Of a stretch of 5,232 nucleotides of DNA, positions 5,018-5,232 are shown piece after piece (positions within the stretch are counted from its first letter, which is position 1; each line of letters starts with the position of its first letter). This DNA comes from Actinomycetota bacterium. GTDB taxonomy: Bacteria; Actinomycetota; Acidimicrobiia; Acidimicrobiales; Palsa-688. Under the pieces are notes generated by a model that was given only the letters and a program-made list of their open reading frames with translations, was not told where the DNA came from and ran no database searches. The position numbers and the translations under genes were made by a program. The stretch spans positions 1-5,232 of the forward strand of contig JAMDDF010000139.1 of NCBI GenBank assembly GCA_023489205.1, read 5' to 3'.

Positions 5018-5232
5018 TTGGCTCCCAGCATAACTAGGAAGGCCAATAGGTCCGGCGATGGTCCGTCGGAATGCCTGCGGGCAACGCCAGTGCACCGCTA
5101 CCGGCGCTGGTCCCGCCTCTCAACCGCCGCCATAAGTGCGATTGCCCTTGCCGGCGCCGCCGCCACGCCTGCCGCCGCCGCGCCCGCCAAGCCCGTGATC
5201 GGTATGGCGCTCATGACCCTTACGAACCCTTA
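5018..5232 (+). CDS. Sugar ABC transporter substrate-binding protein, N-terminal part (cut by window end)
   Basis: Seventy-one codons from TTG 5018 to the right edge with no stop; the rest lies outside. The reading is an exported protein: about 34 mostly polar, arginine-rich residues (including HRYRRWSRL), then a hydrophobic alanine-rich stretch STAAISAIALAGAAA (about 36-49) and an Ala/Pro run typical of a signal-peptidase site near 52-57. The mature part begins KPVIGMALMTLTNP followed by the first two bases of a probable Tyr codon, matching the opening strand of RbsB-type periplasmic sugar-binding proteins (hydrophobic strand, then N-P-aromatic). In that family the protein captures a sugar outside the membrane and delivers it to a permease and ATPase, probably encoded to the right. 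No lipobox cysteine is present; the only Cys (19) precedes the hydrophobic core. The n-region is long and contains Arg-Arg, so Tat export is possible though the motif is poor. GTG 5090 would give a shorter, more ordinary signal peptide. The sugar is unknown; xylB nearby suggests a pentose or pentitol. Confidence 0.82.
   Translation, partial: MAPSITRKANRSGDGPSECLRATPVHRYRRWSRLSTAAISAIALAGAAATPAAAAPAKPVIGMALMTLTNP

Noticed and set aside
4904..5095. Minus-strand 63-codon frame with a hydrophobic segment
   Set aside because: It runs antisense across the Shine-Dalgarno and start of the sugar-binding protein; no ribosome-binding site of its own was seen.

Overview
The window is about 5.2 kb of GC-rich bacterial DNA. 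It reads most naturally as a high-GC Gram-positive (Actinomycetota-like) chromosome. The reasons are strong G/C bias at third codon positions, GTG and TTG start codons, a 14-helix drug-exporter type of a kind familiar from actinobacteria, and a Gly/Pro/Trp-rich disordered N-terminus on the left-edge gene. The assignment to this group is inference; nothing in the window names a species.

Layout from left to right. (1) Positions 1-130, minus strand: probably the first 43 codons of a gene that leaves the window to the left. (2) Positions 221-2017, plus: a complete DHA2-type major facilitator superfamily exporter. (3) Positions 2029-3489, minus: a complete FGGY-family carbohydrate kinase, best called xylulokinase (xylB), whose stop lies only 11 bp from the stop of the exporter. 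(4) Positions 3498-4595, minus: a LacI-family repressor directly upstream of xylB, with 8 bp between its stop and the xylB ATG, so the two form one transcription unit. (5) Positions 4596-5017: a 422-bp divergent control region holding a perfect 30-bp palindrome made of two LacI-type operator cores, plus several inverted repeats. (6) Positions 5018 to the right edge, plus: the signal peptide and first mature residues of a sugar ABC transporter substrate-binding protein (RbsB-like type), cut by the window end.

How the parts fit. Items 3-6 look like a sugar-uptake and catabolism locus. The transporter runs to the right from the control region, while the repressor and kinase run to the left. The repressor probably binds the double operator between the divergent units and is relieved by the imported sugar or a derivative. 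The kinase would phosphorylate D-xylulose (or a close ketopentose) for the pentose phosphate pathway. The substrate could be xylose or a pentitol such as xylitol or arabitol; no isomerase or dehydrogenase lies in the window to decide this. The exporter is a separate convergent unit with no evident functional tie.

I do not see an undescribed system. The most interesting parts are the compound operator, the possibly long structured leader ahead of the transporter gene, and the apparently unlipidated binding protein.
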